Positions 38,270-47,324 of a stretch of DNA of 64,000 bases are shown here, piece after piece. The position numbers were made by a program, and so were the translations under genes. How positions within the stretch are numbered: position 1 is the first letter of the stretch; each line of letters opens with the position of its first letter. Source of the stretch: Iodidimonas muriae (GTDB lineage Bacteria > Pseudomonadota > Alphaproteobacteria > Sphingomonadales > Rhodothalassiaceae); the NCBI RefSeq assembly GCF_014647255.1, contig NZ_BMOV01000005.1, positions 1 through 64,000 of the forward strand, given 5' to 3'. The notes beneath the pieces were generated by a model that saw only the letters and a list, made by a program, of their open reading frames with translations, was not told the origin of the DNA and searched no databases.

Positions 38270-38431
38270 CTGTTCCCTCCCTGATGTGGCAGAAACCACA
38301 AAAAAATCATAAGGTTTTGGGTGTCCTTATCGAATCTGAACGTCGTGCAGCGCCCCTCGAATAATGACGCGGATCCAGAGTCGGGATGCCAGATTCTTGA
38401 TTGCCTGGCAGTTATGGACATTATAATTACG

Positions 38432-38445
38432 TTACATTAATGTAA
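38432..38445. promoter_or_regulatory. Perfect palindrome, probable TetR operator
   Basis: TTACATTAATGTAA is a perfect 14-bp inverted repeat in the AT-rich gap between the divergent receptor and tetR genes. It is a good site for autoregulation and control of the receptor by the adjacent TetR. Confidence 0.6.
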
Positions 38446-38521
38446 TTTATTCGTCCATTGTTATTGCCATCCCGATTGATCATGTCGGTCTGGCCAAACC
38501 AAGGGTGTGTGGAAAACCGGA

Positions 38522-39217
38522 ATGGCGGAAGAAACGAGCGGATTACCGATATCGCAGAGTGCAGAGCCGGGAAGGGCTGAAGCAGAACGCAGTTCGGGCC
38601 GTCCGCGCGATTTGGCATTGGATCAAAGGCTTTTGGGGGCGGCCCTGGACCTGCTGGCCGAACAGGGGTTCGACGGGGTCAGTTTGGAAGCGGTGGCGCG
38701 CCGGGCACAGTCTTCGCGGCCCGCTATCTATCGGCGATGGCCATCAAAAGACGATCTGATGCTGGATATTGTGGGCGCGGTGTTTCGGCGTATGGATCAG
38801 GAGTTGCCATCGCTTAAGGATATGCACGGCGATATTCACACACAAATCACCCTGATTTTGGAAGCCGCTATAAGGTTTTTGCAAGATCCCAAAATGCGCC
38901 GGGCAACAATAGCGATTGTCGGGGCCATGCATCAGCACCCCGATTTCAAGGCTTTGCAGCGCTTGGTGCGTAGCCGCAGGGGGTCGGCTCTGCGTACTAT
39001 GCTGGAAGCGGCCGTTGCGCGCGGTGAACTTGCTCAGGATCTTGATGTGGAATTGGCGCTCGATCTGTTGATGGGTCCGGTTTTTTATCGCGGGCTGGTG
39101 TTGGATCTACCGCTTGAACCCAAGGTGGCGGCCCAATTGGTGACGGCGGCTCTCTCTCAAACCAGACCCGCCGTGCCGTCTTGTTATTCCTCAAAGGAGA
39201 CCGATGATGACCGCTGA
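38522..39217 (+). CDS. TetR-family transcriptional regulator
   Basis: About 231 residues from ATG 38522 (GGAAAA upstream); an in-frame GTG at 38507 is possible. The N-terminal helix-turn-helix is clear: LDQRLLGAALDLLAEQGFDG, VSLEAVARRAQSSRPAIYRRW, PSKDDLMLDIV. The C-terminal part matches the TetR_C_11-type ligand domain. Its end overlaps ridA by 14 bases, so regulator and enzymes are in one operon. The divergent receptor is the likely second target. Confidence 0.93.
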   Translation: MAEETSGLPISQSAEPGRAEAERSSGRPRDLALDQRLLGAALDLLAEQGFDGVSLEAVARRAQSSRPAIYRRWPSKDDLMLDIVGAVFRRMDQELPSLKDMHGDIHTQITLILEAAIRFLQDPKMRRATIAIVGAMHQHPDFKALQRLVRSRRGSALRTMLEAAVARGELAQDLDVELALDLLMGPVFYRGLVLDLPLEPKVAAQLVTAALSQTRPAVPSCYSSKETDDDR

Positions 39218-39725
39218 GAGATCTGTGTTTTACCGTTTGCGTTCGGCTGGTATCGCTGTGGCCTTTCTCGTTTTCGGCGGGGCTGCTTTTTTGCCGTTTT
39301 TTACGCCATCTGCTTTGGCGGGGCCGACCTATTTCGCCCATCCTGATGGCTTGCCGTTTTCCGAGGCGGTCCGGGTTGGAGATATTCTTTATCTTTCTGG
39401 CCAAATCGGTGCGAAGCCGGGTGCGCTCACATTGGTTCCCGGCGGTATATCGGCCCAAGCCCGGCAGGCCATGGAGAATATGGGAGCGACGCTCAAGCGG
39501 CACGGGCTTTCCTATGACGATCTATTCAAGTGCACCGTTATGTTGGCAGATATGGGCCAATGGGCGGCTTTCAATTCGGTTTATGTCACGTATTTCAAGC
39601 CGGACCGTCTGCCGGCACGCAGTGCCTTCGGGACATCCGGTCTGGCTTTGGGCGGGGCGCTGGAAATCGAATGTTGGGCTTATGCTGGTGATGATGTCGC
39701 GCGTGAGGGAAAGGATGTGAAATGA
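39204..39725 (+). CDS. Exported RidA/YjgF-family protein
   Basis: 173 residues; AAAGGAG precedes ATG 39204. RidA proteins deaminate reactive enamine/imine intermediates and are normally cytoplasmic with about 130 residues. Here an N-terminal hydrophobic segment (SAGIAVAFLVFGGAAFLPFF, ending at ALAG) looks like a signal peptide or anchor. The RidA core follows: GDILYLSGQIGAKPG, QARQAMENMGATLKRHG, FKCTVMLADMGQWAAFNSVY, ARSAFGTSGLALGGALEIEC, with Arg before SAF and the terminal Glu conserved. It overlaps the dipeptidase start by four bases. Confidence 0.88.
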   Translation: MMTAERSVFYRLRSAGIAVAFLVFGGAAFLPFFTPSALAGPTYFAHPDGLPFSEAVRVGDILYLSGQIGAKPGALTLVPGGISAQARQAMENMGATLKRHGLSYDDLFKCTVMLADMGQWAAFNSVYVTYFKPDRLPARSAFGTSGLALGGALEIECWAYAGDDVAREGKDVK

Positions 39726-40933
39726 GCCGGTATTTAGTGAATCGTCGCCATATGCTGGGCGGTATGGGCGTGCTGGCCTCGGCAGGGTTGATGGGGGCTC
39801 TGGGAGCGCGATGGGCCCAAGCCCATATCCAAAATCAGGCCCAAGTTCCGGCCCAAGATCAGGCGCAGGATGTATTTTCTGCCAGAGCGCGGGAAGACTT
39901 TTCAAAAATCATGAGCGCGGAACAGCGTGCCGAAGGCCGTCGTTTCCTGAAAAACCATCCCAGTATCGATACGCATGCCCATCCGGGGCGGTTCTTTCTC
40001 GACGGTATTGATGCGCAAAATCCGGCAGTGAAAGTGCTCGGTCCGGCCAATGTTTCCGGCGTGGTCGATGATATTAAAACGGGGAATGTTACCGCAGCGG
40101 TGTTTAGTTGTGTGGCCGACTTGCCCTTGTTGTCCGTGGGACCGCAAGGCATTCGGGCCGCGCGTGATTTCAGACCCGGCGAAGCCTATGGTGAATATCG
40201 TCGCCAGATCGGTATTTTGCACGCCATCTGCGAACGCGGGCTTTTGTCATGCGAACGCACAGCGCAGGGCGTGGAAGCGGCGCATCGGGGAGAGAAATCC
40301 GTTTGTCTGTTCGGTGTGGAAGGAGGGGACTTTATCGAAGATGCCCCCGAACGGGTTTTCGCTGCCGCCAAGGATAGGGTGAGAACCATTGGTCTTGTGC
40401 ATTATCACGTCAATCAACTTGGTGATAACCAGACCGAGACGCCGGTTCATAACGGCCTGACTGATTTGGGGCGTATTGCGGTCAAGGCGATGAATGAAGC
40501 GGGTATTTTGATCGACCTTGCCCATGCCAGCGAAGCCACAAGCCGTGATTGTCTCGAGGTTTCTTCCCGCCCGGTGATGTTGTCCCATACGTCTTTGCAA
40601 ACCGAAAACGTCCGTCACCCGCGCATGATCACGTCAGACCATGCCCGCTTGGTGGCCCAACATGGTGGCGCTATCGGTGTGGCTCCTTGGGGCCTGGGGC
40701 AGCAAAATCTGTCGGATTATATCGATGCTATTTTGGCGATGATCGAAGTGGTCGGCGCAGATCATGTGATGATCGGGACAGATATGGACGCTACTTATAA
40801 ACCGGTTTTCGATAATTACGCCGATTGGGATGTGCTTCCGGCGGCCTTGTTGGCAAGGGGGGTGCCCCGGTTAGATGTGGCCAAGGTGATGGGTGGCAAT
40901 TTCTTGCGGCTGTTGGCGCAAGTGGAAATTTGA
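39722..40933 (+). CDS. Membrane dipeptidase (peptidase family M19), exported
   Basis: 403 residues with an N-terminal Tat-like or Sec signal (NRRHMLGGMGVLASAGLMGAL). The zinc ligands of renal-dipeptidase-type enzymes are visible: DTHAHPG, the bridging Glu in GVEGGDFI, His in VHYHVNQLGDN, DLAHAS and VMLSHTS. The family cleaves dipeptides, including ones with D-amino acids. Translation is coupled to ridA (ATGA). With the divergent TonB receptor this looks like a small peptide-use locus. Confidence 0.92.
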   Translation: MSRYLVNRRHMLGGMGVLASAGLMGALGARWAQAHIQNQAQVPAQDQAQDVFSARAREDFSKIMSAEQRAEGRRFLKNHPSIDTHAHPGRFFLDGIDAQNPAVKVLGPANVSGVVDDIKTGNVTAAVFSCVADLPLLSVGPQGIRAARDFRPGEAYGEYRRQIGILHAICERGLLSCERTAQGVEAAHRGEKSVCLFGVEGGDFIEDAPERVFAAAKDRVRTIGLVHYHVNQLGDNQTETPVHNGLTDLGRIAVKAMNEAGILIDLAHASEATSRDCLEVSSRPVMLSHTSLQTENVRHPRMITSDHARLVAQHGGAIGVAPWGLGQQNLSDYIDAILAMIEVVGADHVMIGTDMDATYKPVFDNYADWDVLPAALLARGVPRLDVAKVMGGNFLRLLAQVEI

Positions 40934-40934
40934 T

Positions 40935-40957
40935 CCCGGATTTTTCCGGGCCATTTT
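40935..40957 (+). terminator. Probable terminator after the dipeptidase
   Basis: CCCGGA (40935-40940) pairs with TCCGGG (40945-40950) around a TTTT loop, followed two bases later by a short T run. Confidence 0.55.
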
Positions 40958-41001
40958 GCCTTGTCAGGCGTTGATGGAGGTGTAGTCATTGGGAGATGCT
41001 G

Positions 41002-42456
41002 ATGCCTTCGCCAACCCTGATTTCGGACCGCAATTGCTGGCGTATTGAAACGGCGGATCGTGCGGCGGTGATCATCGATGCGGAGGATTATTTTCGCGCC
41101 GCGCGCCGCGCCATGATGAACGCCCGAAAGCGCATCATGCTGCTGGGTTGGGATTTCGATGCGCGAGTGCATCTTTATGACCATGAACAAGACGATGACG
41201 GCCCATTGGCGGTGGGGGCCTATCTTCATTGGCTGGTGCAGCGTCGCCCAGAGCTTCATATCCACGTGCTGCGCTGGGATATGGGGGCGCTGACCTCTCT
41301 GTTTCGGGGCACCACTTTGTTTGAGGCTTTCCGATGGTGGCGGCATCCGCGTCTGCACTGGATGCTGGATGGCAATCATCCGGCGGGAGCTGCGCAGCAC
41401 CAGAAAATCCTGAGCATAGATGGGGAGATGGCATTTTGCGGCGGCATTGATATCACCAATGGTCGCTGGGATAGCCGCCAGCATGCCGATGAAGCGCCGC
41501 GCCGTTTGCAACCCGATAATATGGATGCCGGACCATGGCACGATATCACAACAGCCCTGGAAGGGCCGGTTGCGCGGGCTCTGGACGATTTTTGCCGGAT
41601 GCGCTGGGAAAAAGCTGGCGGCAAAGCGCTTGCCCCGGTGACATCCGGGGTGTCTTGCTGGCCGATGGGTCTGGATGCGTCCTTTCAGAAGGTGGCAATT
41701 GCCATCGCACGTACGCAAGCAAGGATGCCCGATCAGGCGGGGATTTTCGAGATCGAGGCGCTTTATGTGGATCTGATCGCCAATGCGCAGCATTTTATTT
41801 ATGCGGAAAGCCAGTATTTTACCTCATACAAAATTGCAAAAGCCATCGCCCGGCGCTTATCGGAGCCGGATGGTCCGGAAATCGTGGTGGTTATGCCGGA
41901 AACATCGGAAGGCTGGCTGGAATCTAAAGTGATGGATACAGCCCGCGCCCGGCTTGTTTCCATCTTGCGCCGCCATGACAAATACCGGCGGTTTCGTCTG
42001 TTTCATGCGCTGAGCGAGGGCGGACACCCCATATATATTCATGCCAAGATCATGATTGTTGATGACCGAATTTTACGCGTGGGGTCATCGAATATGAACA
42101 ACCGTTCTTTGGGGCTGGATACGGAATGTGATCTGGCCCTTGATGCGGACCATGCAAAAACGCCCGCCGCCACGGCCGGACTATGCAAGGCCATTGCCCA
42201 TATCCGCAATGATCTGCTGGCCGAGCATCTGGGCTGCCATATTGAGCAGATCGGGGCGACGCTCAAAGGCTGCGGATCGTTGATCGGCACCATCGAGACG
42301 ATACGGAACGAGGGCCGCACCTTGAGAGATTACCGTTTGCCGGATTTGAATATGGCGGAAAATTGGCTTTCGGAAAGGGAAATTCTCGATCCTGAACGCC
42401 CCCGGGATTTGTTCGAGGCCCCCCGTAAGCGCAGGCTGTTTCGCTTCAGGCGTTAA
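41002..42456 (+). CDS. Phospholipase D-family protein with two HKD motifs
   Basis: 484 residues from ATG 41002 (GGGAG six bases upstream); ATG 40996 would overlap that site. Two catalytic motifs are present: HQKILSIDG (near residue 133) and HAKIMIVDD (near 346), followed by GSSNMNNRSLGLDTE. The layout matches bacterial PLD and cardiolipin-synthase-like phosphatidyltransferases; no membrane helix or signal is seen, favouring a PLD-type enzyme. It acts on phosphodiester bonds of phospholipids. It converges on the TetR gene, overlapping its end by four bases. Confidence 0.9.
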   Translation: MPSPTLISDRNCWRIETADRAAVIIDAEDYFRAARRAMMNARKRIMLLGWDFDARVHLYDHEQDDDGPLAVGAYLHWLVQRRPELHIHVLRWDMGALTSLFRGTTLFEAFRWWRHPRLHWMLDGNHPAGAAQHQKILSIDGEMAFCGGIDITNGRWDSRQHADEAPRRLQPDNMDAGPWHDITTALEGPVARALDDFCRMRWEKAGGKALAPVTSGVSCWPMGLDASFQKVAIAIARTQARMPDQAGIFEIEALYVDLIANAQHFIYAESQYFTSYKIAKAIARRLSEPDGPEIVVVMPETSEGWLESKVMDTARARLVSILRRHDKYRRFRLFHALSEGGHPIYIHAKIMIVDDRILRVGSSNMNNRSLGLDTECDLALDADHAKTPAATAGLCKAIAHIRNDLLAEHLGCHIEQIGATLKGCGSLIGTIETIRNEGRTLRDYRLPDLNMAENWLSEREILDPERPRDLFEAPRKRRLFRFRR

Positions 42457-43052
42457 GTGGGCGTTTGGTCGGCAGGGTTTTTCGCACATAAAAGGCCGTT
42501 GCCATTAGCCGAGGAAAACACCTGGTCAAACAGGCTGGTGTCATTCATCGCACGGGCGACGATCATCAACCCCTCAACTCGCGCAATCAGGGACAGTGCT
42601 TCTGCACGCGGGTTGCACGGCGTGCCGGAGCGCTCTTTCAGACGCGCATAAACTTTTTCCAACCATGCGACATTCAGTTCAAAGAAGCGCCGGGTTTCGT
42701 TCACAACCTCCGGCGGGAGCGATTCACTCTCTGCCGCCAGCATTCCAAACAGACAGACGCGGTTCTTCTTTTCCAGTGTGTCGCGGAAGGCTGAAACATA
42801 ATCGGCGATCATCTGCCCCGGTTCAATCGAAGGATCTGCCGGGTCCGGTAAGTCTTCCAGAAAGCGTTCGCGATAGTCTCGCGCAACGGCCGCTCCCAGC
42901 TCCTCCTTCGTTCGAAAGTGGTAATGCACCCCCGCGGTTCTGACACCAACGGCCTCCGCCAGATGACGAAAGCTAAAGGCATTGAAGCCACGCTCGCAGA
43001 TATAACTTTCGGCAAGCACCATGATCTTTTGTGCCGTTACGCCCACCGTCAT
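42453..43052 (-). CDS. TetR-family transcriptional regulator (AcuR/NemR-like)
   Basis: 199 residues. The HTH is AESYICERGFNAFSFRHLAE...TAGVHYHFRTKEELGAAVARDY, the arrangement seen in TetR_N with a TetR_C_13-like ligand domain (NRVCLFGMLAAESESLPPEV). This group often senses electrophiles, with cysteine as the sensor; a Cys is present in NRVCLFG. It is divergent from an OsmC-type gene and a perfect 20-bp palindrome lies 33 bp upstream of its start. Confidence 0.92.
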   Translation of the reverse strand: MTVGVTAQKIMVLAESYICERGFNAFSFRHLAEAVGVRTAGVHYHFRTKEELGAAVARDYRERFLEDLPDPADPSIEPGQMIADYVSAFRDTLEKKNRVCLFGMLAAESESLPPEVVNETRRFFELNVAWLEKVYARLKERSGTPCNPRAEALSLIARVEGLMIVARAMNDTSLFDQVFSSANGNGLLCAKNPADQTPT

Positions 43053-43085
43053 TGTGACTCTCCCTATGCTCGGAAATCAATAAAA

Positions 43086-43161
43086 CTGACTGATCGATCA
43101 GTCAGATGTTGACATTCATTTTAATGGGTCACATTATCACCACTTACTTACTGGTCAGTCA
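43086..43161. promoter_or_regulatory. TetR operators between tetR and the OsmC gene
   Basis: 43086-43105 is a perfect 20-bp palindrome built from CTGACTGATC and its complement. A weaker copy (TTACTGGTCAGTCA, 10 of 14 symmetric) lies at 43148-43161, closer to the OsmC start. The TetR protein next to it is the likely binder of both. Confidence 0.75.
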
Positions 43162-43207
43162 ATATGTTCCGGACAGCGCATCAACCCTTATTGCGGAGAT
43201 CAAGCAG

Positions 43208-43756
43208 ATGAGCCACATCATGAACGGCATCGATACCCAAGCCATGCAGAACCTTGCCTCGGAAATTGCCGCCGCGCCGGAGAAGGGGGCGGCCCTTTTT
43301 GGCGTACGCACAACTTGGTGTGGAAAATGCCGGTCCGAGTCACGCCCAACCACAATGCGGCTGGGTGGTGTCTCCCACGACCGCAAAGGGATGGCGGTTG
43401 TCGATGAGCCGCAAGAGCTTCTGGGGGATGACACCGGATTAAACCCTATGGAAATGCTCATGACGGCACTCAATGGCTGCATGACTGTCGGATATGTGGC
43501 TGGTGCCGCTGCACGCGGCATTACGCTCACCAAACTTGAGATCAAAACCGAAGGCGAGTTGGACCTGCGCGGATTTTTTGGCCTCGACCCTCTCGTTAAG
43601 CCCGGCTTCGACACATTGCGCTATTCCGTACATATTTCCGGTGACGGTACGCCCGAGCAGTTTGAGGAAATCCATCAATCGGTGATGCGCCTATCACCGA
43701 ACCGCTTCAACGTTTCCATGCCGGTGCGGCTTGAAGCCACATTGTGTGTCGAGTGA
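43208..43756 (+). CDS. OsmC/Ohr-family protein
   Basis: 182 residues from ATG 43208 (GGAG upstream); the frame is open to 43106 but that part lies on the operators. The OsmC core is evident: PQELLGDDTGLNPMEMLMTALNGCMTVGYVAGAAARGI and a C-terminal beta sheet ending FNVSMPVRLEATLCVE. One resolving/peroxidatic Cys sits in NGCMTVG; the second usual Cys is replaced, so it is OsmC-like rather than classic Ohr. Members reduce organic hydroperoxides or handle thiol-reactive compounds. It is regulated by the divergent TetR. Confidence 0.88.
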   Translation: MSHIMNGIDTQAMQNLASEIAAAPEKGAALFGVRTTWCGKCRSESRPTTMRLGGVSHDRKGMAVVDEPQELLGDDTGLNPMEMLMTALNGCMTVGYVAGAAARGITLTKLEIKTEGELDLRGFFGLDPLVKPGFDTLRYSVHISGDGTPEQFEEIHQSVMRLSPNRFNVSMPVRLEATLCVE

Positions 43757-43952
43757 CGATACGCACCAGAACGACGATACACAGACGATACTCAGCAGAA
43801 CAGAGTGTTCCAGCATGGCGCGCGGCGGACGTCTTGTTGAACCGGATCCGCACAATGGGCGATGCCGCGCGCATCCTGGCATGCTTTGGGCTCGCTCGTT
43901 CGACATAGCCTGAAATCTTGCGACCGGATCGGATGAGGACGCCCTGACAGGA

Positions 43953-44501
43953 TCATCGGGTGGCCACCGGAACCCGGTAAGAGGGCGGGTTAAGCCTTGC
44001 CCGTTCTATGGGGAAATCTTCCTCAATGGCTTTGGTGATGATCCGGGCGCAGGCACGGGCGTCGGACAAGGCATCATGATGTTGAAGCGCAATATTGAAA
44101 TGTGAACATACGGCGGGAAGTGTTGTGGGATAGATGCCCCATGCCTGCCGGGCCAGTTGCACTGTGCATAATGCGCCAAGGGATGGGGGCGTGTGTCCGG
44201 CCTTCCCCATACAGGTCAAAAGCACTTTTCTGTCGAAGGCGGCATTATGTGCAGCAATAAAATCGGCCCCCGTAAAATGCCCGGTGATCGTGGGTAAAAG
44301 CTCTTTGAATGTGGGGGCGTCGCACACATGCTGCCATGTGAGGCCGTGGATATGTGTGAAGTGAAAGGTCTGTCTTGGTGGGCGGATCAAATAGGCTTTT
44401 TCCTCGCAGATTCGACCATTTTCAATCTGCACGACACCAAGCGCACAGGCGCTGTCTGCTCCCGTATCGGCGGTTTCAAAATCAAGCACGACAATTTTCA
44501 T
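43953..44501 (-). CDS. DEDDh 3'-5' exonuclease (DnaQ/epsilon-like)
   Basis: 182 residues. The acidic residues of the family are present: VLDFETADTG (DxE), AAHNAAFDRKVL, and HHDALSDARACARI (His and Asp of motif III). Stand-alone proteins of this type resemble the proofreading subunit of DNA polymerase III but usually act in repair or nucleotide turnover. No neighbour points to a pathway. A BRCT or other extra domain is absent. Confidence 0.93.
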   Translation of the reverse strand: MKIVVLDFETADTGADSACALGVVQIENGRICEEKAYLIRPPRQTFHFTHIHGLTWQHVCDAPTFKELLPTITGHFTGADFIAAHNAAFDRKVLLTCMGKAGHTPPSLGALCTVQLARQAWGIYPTTLPAVCSHFNIALQHHDALSDARACARIITKAIEEDFPIERARLNPPSYRVPVATR

Positions 44502-44727
44502 AGTCTATCCCCGGATGCCCTTGGCGCATTGGTTTTTGAGTGGATTTATGAGTGTGGGCTTTTCCAATCTTTGCATCCTAAGTGAAAAAGACATTTTTTC
44601 TTCGGAGAAAAAGACTGGCACGGCTTTGGTTTTGATGCGTGCCGATATTCTTGCCGCTCCATCGGGCTTTGCCTTCCTTTGGAACTGCATTATCAATGAA
44701 GACAGGGTTTTATAAAGGGAGATCACG

Positions 44728-45498
44728 ATGCGCTTGTTGTCTGTGTTGACGGTTTGTGTGGCTATGGCTGGGCCGGCCTATGGCTGGGGGCCGATCGGTC
44801 ATCGGACCACCGGAGCCATTGCCGAAAACCATCTTAATGAAAAGGCGCAGGCGGCCGTCCGCGATCTTTTGGGGCCGGAAACATTGGCGGAAGCCGCCAC
44901 CTGGCCCGATGATATGCGCTCCAATCCCGATCCTTTCTGGCAGAAAACCGCCAACCCTTGGCATTATGTGACTGTCCCGCACGGTAAAAGTTACGAAGCT
45001 GTCGGGGCTCCGGATCGGGGGGATGCCATCACCGCTTTGGAGCAGTTTTCCCGCACTGTAACCGATGAAAGTGCGCCTTTGGCCGATCGGCAATTGGCCT
45101 TGCGGTTTATCGTGCACATCATTGGCGATTTGCATCAGCCTTTGCATGTGGGCAATGGCACGGATCGCGGCGGCAATGATGTGAAGCTGAAATGGTTTGG
45201 CAAAGACAGCAATCTGCATTCTGTGTGGGACAGTGGCCTTATCGATTTTGAAAAGCTGTCTTATTCCGAATTGTCGGCGTGGCTGGATTCCAAAATTACC
45301 CCCGAACAGGTGGCCCAATGGTCCAACGCCGATCCCGACATATGGATGGTGGAAAGTGCGGCTTTGCGGGACCGGATCTACCCCGAATCGGGAGATTTGA
45401 GCTGGACCTATCGTTATGAAAATGTGCCCCATGTGAAAAAACGGTTGTCTATGGGGGGGATTCGTATTGCCAGCTATCTGAACGCCCTTTTCCAATAA
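44728..45498 (+). CDS. S1/P1-family single-strand nuclease, secreted
   Basis: 256 residues; signal peptide ends at AYG so that the mature chain starts with Trp, as in this family where the N-terminal Trp binds zinc. Zinc ligands are seen in WGPIGHRTTG, WPDDMR, HYVTV, HIIGDLHQPLHVG and NDVKLKWFGKDSNLHSVWDSGL. These three-zinc enzymes cut single-stranded DNA and RNA and remove 3' phosphates; exported forms scavenge phosphate and nucleosides. It stands alone, with AAAGGGAG before ATG 44728. Confidence 0.94.
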   Translation: MRLLSVLTVCVAMAGPAYGWGPIGHRTTGAIAENHLNEKAQAAVRDLLGPETLAEAATWPDDMRSNPDPFWQKTANPWHYVTVPHGKSYEAVGAPDRGDAITALEQFSRTVTDESAPLADRQLALRFIVHIIGDLHQPLHVGNGTDRGGNDVKLKWFGKDSNLHSVWDSGLIDFEKLSYSELSAWLDSKITPEQVAQWSNADPDIWMVESAALRDRIYPESGDLSWTYRYENVPHVKKRLSMGGIRIASYLNALFQ

Positions 45499-45590
45499 AA
45501 GAAGGCGCGTTCCCTTCTGCGACAAAAAGTCCTTGCGACGATCTTATTGTTAGGTCACCATACAGTCTCTTTTTGCAACAGGGGACAATA

Positions 45591-47324
45591 ATGCGCAATG
45601 GCAATGACCAGAAACCGATGACACTGGCTGCACAAACCGTCGCGGAAGCGATGTTGGGGCTGATGAAGGCGCGGGGGATTGATTATCTGTTTGCCAATGC
45701 TGGCACGGATTTTCCCGCCATCATTGAAGCTTATGCCCGTGTATCGCAATCGGGTCTGGCATTGCCCACACCGATCATCGTGCCCCATGAAAATGCAGCG
45801 GTGTCTATGGCCCATGGCTATTATCTGGGCAGCGGACGGATGCAGGCCGCCATGGTGCATGTGACGGTGGGGCTGGCCAATAGCCTTTGTGCCTTGCTGA
45901 ATGCCAAGCGCGAAAATGTGCCGATCTTTTTTGGCGCAGGCCGCACCCCTATCACCGAAAGCGGCGATGCCTCCAGCCGCGATGTGTCGATCCATTGGGG
46001 GCAGGAAATGTTCGATCAGGCGGGCATGCTGCGCGAAGCGGTGGTCTGGGATTATGAGTTGCGCACCGGCTGCCAGATCGAAACGGTGGTGGATCGGGCG
46101 ATGGCCCTGGCGCAAGGTGATCCGGGCGGGCCGATCTATCTGGGGATGCCGCGCGAAACATTGGGCGCTCCTTTGAACGGCTTGCAAACCACCGGGAAAA
46201 CCCGCATCGCTCCGGCGCGGGAAACGGGTGTGGATCAGGCGGCGATTGAAGAAGTTGCAGCAATCCTTTCGGATGCGAAACGACCATTGATTGTCACCAG
46301 CCGTTCCGGACGGGAGCCGGCAGCGGTAAAGGCTTTGGCCGACTTTGCCGAAGCGGCTGCCATTCCGGTGATCGAATATCGCGCCAATTATCTTAACCTG
46401 CCGTCCGAGCATCCGATGCAGGCGGGTTTTGATTTCGGGCCTGATTTTGCCGATGTGGATGCCATTCTGGTGCTGGAGACGCCAGCCCCCTGGCTTCCGG
46501 CTCGCCATGATTGGCCGCAGCATGCTCCGGTGATCCAGATGGGTGCCGATCCCTTGGCTGCCGATATTCCCATTCGCGGTTTTCCTGCGGATATTACCAT
46601 CAAATGCCGTCCCTCGCAGGCTTTGCCGGCGCTGCAAAAAGCCTTTGAACGGGCAACGGCCACACGGAAATCAGAGGTGGCGGCCCGCCGCTCTGCCCTT
46701 ACTAAGGCCCATGAAGCCGCCCGCGCAAAACGCCGCACGGCACTTTTGGGGGGCGATCAAGCACCCGCCACCATGTCTCCGGCTTGGGTCAGTGCCTGTT
46801 TGGATCGGGTGAAGGGGCCGGATGCCATCATCGTCAATGAAATCGGCTGTATCCGTCCGGTGATGCAGTTCTCCACGCCCGGCACTTTTTTCGGCCCCAG
46901 CAATGCGGGCGGTCTGGGCTGGGGGCTGCCTGCCTCGATGGGGGTAAAGCTGGCGCAGCCGGACCGTTTGGTGGTCTGCACCCTGGGGGATGGCAGCTAT
47001 ATGTTCGCCAATCCGGTGGCCTGTCATCAGGCGGCGGCAGCGCATAAGATTGCCACCCTGACCATCGTGTTCAACAATCGCCGCTGGAATGCAGTGAAAA
47101 CTGCCACGGCTTCGGTTTATCCCACAGGCCATGCCATGCGGGCCAATCAGATGCCCATGACGGCGTTGGACCCGTCTCCTGCCTTTCACGATATTGTCCG
47201 CGCTTGCGGTGGCTATGGGGAAGAGGTCAGCGATCCTTTGGAGCTTCCCAAGGCTTTGGAGCGGGCATTGGCTCAGGTGGCGGCGGGCACTCCGGCGTTA
47301 TTGAATGTCCTGACCGAACATTGA
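45591..47324 (+). CDS. Thiamine-diphosphate-dependent enzyme, acetolactate-synthase-like
   Basis: 577 residues from ATG 45591 (AGGGGA upstream). The three domains of the family are present: the PYR domain with the cofactor-activating Glu in VPHENAAVSMAHG, a central domain, and the PP domain with GDGSYMFANP ... IVFNN (the GDG-N26-NN diphosphate motif). Sequence type is closest to the uncharacterised 'TPP-requiring' group that includes decarboxylases and lyases of 2-oxo acids such as benzoylformate. It is convergent with the aryl-CoA ligase, overlapping its end by 27 bp. A role in supplying an aromatic acid is possible, but the substrate cannot be read. Confidence 0.85.
   Translation: MRNGNDQKPMTLAAQTVAEAMLGLMKARGIDYLFANAGTDFPAIIEAYARVSQSGLALPTPIIVPHENAAVSMAHGYYLGSGRMQAAMVHVTVGLANSLCALLNAKRENVPIFFGAGRTPITESGDASSRDVSIHWGQEMFDQAGMLREAVVWDYELRTGCQIETVVDRAMALAQGDPGGPIYLGMPRETLGAPLNGLQTTGKTRIAPARETGVDQAAIEEVAAILSDAKRPLIVTSRSGREPAAVKALADFAEAAAIPVIEYRANYLNLPSEHPMQAGFDFGPDFADVDAILVLETPAPWLPARHDWPQHAPVIQMGADPLAADIPIRGFPADITIKCRPSQALPALQKAFERATATRKSEVAARRSALTKAHEAARAKRRTALLGGDQAPATMSPAWVSACLDRVKGPDAIIVNEIGCIRPVMQFSTPGTFFGPSNAGGLGWGLPASMGVKLAQPDRLVVCTLGDGSYMFANPVACHQAAAAHKIATLTIVFNNRRWNAVKTATASVYPTGHAMRANQMPMTALDPSPAFHDIVRACGGYGEEVSDPLELPKALERALAQVAAGTPALLNVLTEH

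Noticed and set aside
40816-41793. Minus-strand frame opposite the phospholipase D gene
   Set aside because: The PLD catalytic motifs are on the other strand; this frame has no domain signs.
44515-44715. 66-codon plus-strand frame before the S1/P1 nuclease
   Set aside because: No Shine-Dalgarno or conserved feature; the stretch looks intergenic.
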